A stretch of 45,003 nucleotides of DNA from Lyngbya sp. CCAP 1446/10 (lineage in GTDB: Bacteria > Cyanobacteriota > Cyanobacteriia > Cyanobacteriales > Microcoleaceae): positions 1 through 45,003 of the forward strand of contig NZ_JAIGNI010000048.1 in NCBI RefSeq assembly GCF_026130175.1, in the 5' to 3' direction. Under the pieces are notes generated by a model. It was not told the DNA's origin. It saw only the letters and a program-made list of their open reading frames with translations, and ran no database searches. This document shows, in pieces, positions 43,345 to 45,003 of the stretch (the first letter of the stretch is position 1; each line of letters opens with the position of its first letter). The position numbers and the translations under genes are program-made.

Positions 43345-43545
43345 ATGGCACTCAAACTTCATGTTCCGTCGATCGTCTGTTCCGGCTGCGGAACCACTAT
43401 TACCGAAGCCATCAAAACTGTTGAATCCGATGCGAAAATCGATGTAGATATAGCAGCCAAGACTGTCACCGTGGAAGCTAAAGCCTCGGAAGAGTCTATT
43501 AAACAAGCTGTGGTTGCTTCCGGTCACACTGTCCTCGAAGCCTAA
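43345..43545 (+). CDS. HMA-domain metal-binding protein (copper chaperone-like)
   Basis: 66 residues forming one heavy-metal-associated domain: MALKLHVPSIVCSGCGTTIT with Cys12 and Cys15 (CxxC) and a beta-alpha-beta ferredoxin-like pattern (VDIAAKTVTVEA, SEESIKQAVVASGHTV). Similar to Atx1/CopZ and to N-terminal domains of CPx ATPases; the metal (copper likely) is inferred. No Met precedes the CxxC in the usual MxCxxC form (IVCSGC instead). It stands alone between the sulfotransferase and the TnpB element. Confidence 0.9.
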   Translation: MALKLHVPSIVCSGCGTTITEAIKTVESDAKIDVDIAAKTVTVEAKASEESIKQAVVASGHTVLEA

Positions 43546-43739
43546 TATTAGGATCAGCCCTAGTTTCTAGTCGGGGCCGTTTTAAACATAATCCCTTACA
43601 TGAATCTTGGGTTGGGGAGGGCGAGTTTACAAATATTCTCGATGTGCGTCATAGATATCGGTGAACTCGCCGCTACAGAATCCGCGTATACAGAAATTGC
43701 CAATGACTACTGACTAATTTAACTAGCGTGAGTGGGAAG

Positions 43740-43775
43740 TCCCGCGCTCTACCTGTACTCAGGTGAGCGACGGGA
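43740..43775. ncRNA. Hairpin like an IS605/TnpB element end or omegaRNA scaffold
   Basis: Stem TCCCG-CGCTC with GAGCG-A-CGGGA (one bulge), topped by an ACCTG/CAGGT stem and a TACT loop. It is preceded by GTGGGAAG and followed by TGAAAACGAG. This resembles the GTGGGAAGCCC...-hairpin-GGGATG end structures of cyanobacterial IS200/IS605-type elements. It lies about 95 bp upstream of tnpB, so it could be the left-end imperfect palindrome or the right-end scaffold of an adjacent lost copy. The RNA reading is inferred. Confidence 0.5.
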
Positions 43776-43868
43776 TGAAAACGAGCCAGAAAACAAATTG
43801 AGCGACAGCGAGTCAATTCTATCTATTTGAGCTATGAGAGTTTAATCAGTATTTGGTGTTCTCGATAA

Positions 43869-44984
43869 ATGTATAAAGCATATAAATACAGAATCTATCC
43901 AACAAGTGAGCAAGAAACCTTGCTTGCAAAGTCTTTTGGCTGTTGCAGATGGTTCTGGAATTATGCCTTAAATCTTTGTCAAGAGACATATAAGAATACT
44001 GGTAAGGGATTAACTAGAGGGTATATACAAGGATTGTTGCCCAATCTCAAGAAAGAATATGAATGGCTAAAAGATCCTTATTCTCAATGCTTGCAAGTCG
44101 TGGCATTGAATCTATCGACAGCCTACAAAAACTTTTTTGATAAACGCGCCATGCTGCCTAGATTCAAGTCTAAGCATGGTAGACAGTCGATTAGTTATCC
44201 CCAAAACATCAAATTTGAAAATGACTATATCAATCTACCTAAGATTGGTTTGGTACATTGCAAGCTGCATAGAAATTTTGATGGAGCTATTAAAACTGTC
44301 ACAGTATCTCGCAACCCTGACGGTAAATACTTTGTTTCCGTTCTAGTCGATACTTCGACTACGCTCAGCACATATGATGGCAAAGATCAAGCCGAATCAG
44401 TACCAATTAATAAAGCGGTTGGGCTTGATCTGGGATTAACTCATTTTGTAATTACCAGTGATGGCTCAAAGTTTGATAATCCGAGATTCTTGGTCAAGCA
44501 TCAAAGGAACCTAAAACGGAAACAGCAAAAGCTATCCAAGAAAAAGAAAGGTAGCAACAATCGCAATAAAGCCAGATTGAAAGTGGCGAAAGTCCACTCC
44601 AAAATTGCCAGGTGTCGCGAAGATTTTCTGCACAAACTATCCCGCAAGGTAGTAAACGAAAACCAAGTTATTGCAGTGGAAAATCTCAACATCAAAGGCA
44701 TGGTACGGAATCATAATCTAGCCAAAGCGATCAGCGATGTTGGCTGGGGTATGTTTCTCACGATGCTTAAATACAAGGCTGAGTTTGAAGGAAAGATTTA
44801 TATCGAAATTGATCGATGGTTTCCTTCATCCAAGACTTGCCATGTTTGCCTAAATCGAGCTGACAATTTGACTCTTGATGTTAGGGCATGGACTTGTAAG
44901 CATTGTGGTACGCACCATGACCGCGATGTAAATGCAGCAATCAAGTGCGATTCGTTCAGTCGAAACCGAGAAATCGGGGGATGA
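43869..44984 (+). CDS. tnpB: TnpB (IS200/IS605-family OrfB, IS1341-type) RNA-guided nuclease
   Basis: 371 residues. RuvC residues are present: Asp187 (GLDLGL), Glu271 (VENLNI) and Asp in HHDRDVNAA (350-357). A zinc ribbon lies between (CHVC 324-327, CKHC 343-346), with an N-terminal helix-turn-helix region (ASN: KAYKYRIYPTSEQETLLAK). All catalytic positions look intact, so the protein may be active. After NAAIK the tail (CDSFSRNREIGG) is short and unlike the usual NAAINI-NEGL ending, suggesting a small change at the 3' end. No tnpA lies upstream; the element's right end is close to or beyond the window edge. Confidence 0.88.
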   Translation: MYKAYKYRIYPTSEQETLLAKSFGCCRWFWNYALNLCQETYKNTGKGLTRGYIQGLLPNLKKEYEWLKDPYSQCLQVVALNLSTAYKNFFDKRAMLPRFKSKHGRQSISYPQNIKFENDYINLPKIGLVHCKLHRNFDGAIKTVTVSRNPDGKYFVSVLVDTSTTLSTYDGKDQAESVPINKAVGLDLGLTHFVITSDGSKFDNPRFLVKHQRNLKRKQQKLSKKKKGSNNRNKARLKVAKVHSKIARCREDFLHKLSRKVVNENQVIAVENLNIKGMVRNHNLAKAISDVGWGMFLTMLKYKAEFEGKIYIEIDRWFPSSKTCHVCLNRADNLTLDVRAWTCKHCGTHHDRDVNAAIKCDSFSRNREIGG

Positions 44985-45003
44985 CTGGCTTCTACAGGGT
45001 AAT

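Overview
The window looks like chromosomal DNA of a filamentous, non-heterocystous-type cyanobacterium (Oscillatoria/Microcoleus-like). The evidence is the very frequent HIP1-type octamers (GCGATCGC), abundant heptamer short tandem repeats, cyanobacteria-type glgB and glmU, and a hormogonium polysaccharide (hps) locus. The genus is an inference from style, not from a database match.

Layout. 1-3.7 kb: 5' part of a TrmH-type RNA methyltransferase (running off the left edge), a 51-residue DUF2256 zinc-ribbon protein, an isoaspartyl peptidase/asparaginase, and a WD40 beta-propeller protein with a conflict-system-like N-terminal domain. 3.9-8.5 kb: a plus-strand run of membrane proteins, four of them paralogues of an unnamed family, with a broken partial duplicate between two of them. 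8.6-14.1 kb: glmU, a membrane protein with a Lys-rich repeated tail, a tandem-rhodanese sulfurtransferase, and an MBOAT acyltransferase. 14.6-19.4 kb: a minus-strand stressosome module in the order RsbR, RsbS, RsbT, ATPase-PP2C fusion, ATPase-histidine kinase. The kinase ends in a frameshifted, truncated receiver domain. 19.5-23.6 kb: an ADP-heptose-type nucleotidyltransferase, a 1.3 kb repeat-rich stretch without a convincing gene, an HpsJ-like membrane protein and an HpsE-like glycosyltransferase. 23.9-30.7 kb: glgB, a GST, a small lipoprotein, an FtsL-like protein and ftsI. 30.9-40.3 kb: minus-strand hpsA-hpsB-hpsC and two GspH/FimT-like pseudopilins, interrupted by a decayed Uma2-family gene and tandem repeats. 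40.8-45 kb: an SGNH-like exported protein, a conserved hypothetical, a sulfotransferase, a metal-binding HMA protein and a TnpB-only (IS1341-type) element at the right edge.

How it fits together. Several genes point to envelope and exopolysaccharide work: glmU, HldE-like nucleotidyltransferase, HpsJ/HpsE, HpsA-C pseudopilins, MBOAT, SGNH and sulfotransferase. FtsL-like/FtsI add septal wall synthesis. The stressosome module has no sigma-B gene beside it; its last gene is a histidine kinase that carries an RsbT-like ATPase domain, so the output is probably rewired.

The intergenic DNA is unusually rich in repeats. At least eight different period-7 tandem repeats occur. TIR-bearing elements lie at 2078-2416 and 8468-8583, two copies of a MITE-like element flank a gene-free region, and a palindromic or fragmentary repeat sits in every tail-to-tail gene junction.
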